Source: Curtobacterium flaccumfaciens UCD-AKU
Lineage (GTDB): Bacteria; Actinomycetota; Actinomycetes; Actinomycetales; Microbacteriaceae
Reading direction: 5' to 3'
Assembly: GCF_000349565.1 (NCBI RefSeq)
Contig: NZ_APJN01000097.1
Span: forward strand, 1-39,878
Length of the DNA stretch: 39,878 nt
Position numbers and translations under genes: made by a program. Of this stretch, positions 39,705-39,878 are shown in pieces; the first letter of the stretch is position 1, and each line of letters opens with the position of its first letter. The notes under the pieces were generated by a model. The model did not search any database. It was not told the DNA's origin and saw nothing but the letters and a program-made list of their open reading frames with translations.

Positions 39705-39878
39705 ATGCGCAAGAGCCTCAAGACCTCCATCACCCTCGCCACCACCGGCGCCCTCGTGCTGGGCGGTGCCGCGTTCGGCATCTCCTCCGCCCAGGCCGCG
39801 ACCCCCGCCATCCACACGGTGTCCTCGTCGTCGTCGAAGATCCCCGCACCGGTCGCCTCGGTGCCCGAGGTCCTCGGT
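39705..39878 (+). CDS. Secreted protein, N-terminal part, cut by the window edge
   Basis: Fifty-eight codons are present. The translation begins MRKSLKTSITLATTGALVLG and shows a clear Sec signal peptide: basic start, hydrophobic core and probable cleavage after SSAQA, followed by a Ser/Pro-rich region such as TVSSSSSKIPAPVA. AAAGGA precedes ATG 39705 at a spacing of about nine bases. The mature domain lies beyond the window, so no function can be given. Confidence 0.7.
   Translation, partial: MRKSLKTSITLATTGALVLGGAAFGISSAQAATPAIHTVSSSSSKIPAPVASVPEVLG

Overview
The window is very GC-rich with short intergenic gaps, many GTG starts, frequent 4-base ATGA/GTGA gene overlaps and many apparently leaderless genes. 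Gene content (actinobacterial RlmN, MocR, NlpC/P60, a fused Ser/Thr kinase, binding-protein ABC uptake genes without their own ATPase) points to an actinobacterium, most likely a plant-associated Microbacteriaceae such as Curtobacterium. The genus is inferred from general knowledge, not from a search. No rRNA, tRNA, transposase, phage gene or CRISPR array was seen.

Layout: 0-6.8 kb is housekeeping and regulatory: rlmN, a secreted NlpC/P60 hydrolase, a PNPOx-fold flavoprotein divergent from a MocR/PdxR-type regulator, a small unknown protein, and a YtrA-type GntR regulator with a DUF1648 membrane protein. 6.9-14.1 kb is a tightly coupled six-gene operon (MFS anion symporter, fused dihydroxyacetone-type kinase, RpiB-like and TIM-like isomerases, xylose-isomerase-like TIM barrel protein, 6PGDH-like dehydrogenase) divergent from a FadR-type GntR regulator. 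It reads as a D-apionate pathway: apionate -> 3-oxo-isoapionate -> L-erythrulose -> L-erythrulose 1-phosphate -> D-erythrulose 4-phosphate -> D-erythrose 4-phosphate. Apiose is a plant cell-wall sugar, which suits a plant associate.

14.3-26.4 kb is a second, LacI-controlled carbohydrate locus made of two divergent operons. One holds a Gfo/Idh/MocA dehydrogenase, a DUF993 aldolase-like protein and a TIM barrel isomerase. The other holds an ABC importer (lipoprotein, two permeases), a heparinase-II/III-like protein, a Gfo/Idh-PmoA(DUF6807) fusion and a TPR protein. The same 14-base LacI-type operator precedes both operons. I know of no described pathway with this gene set; it is the best candidate for an undescribed system here.

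26.4-39.9 kb is mixed: AraC regulator with divergent SDR, a 94-bp tandem-repeat array, a Ser/Thr kinase fused to a GAF domain, a RibD-C type reductase, a small lipoprotein, an ABC-2 exporter pair, an ArsR-MFS pair, two GNAT acetyltransferases, an acyl-CoA synthetase, two HAD hydrolases, and at the right edge the start of a secreted protein.

Two patterns run through the whole window. At least eight genes have a -10-like hexamer exactly 6 bases before the start codon and no Shine-Dalgarno sequence, as expected for leaderless mRNAs. Three intergenic hairpins share almost the same stem sequence.
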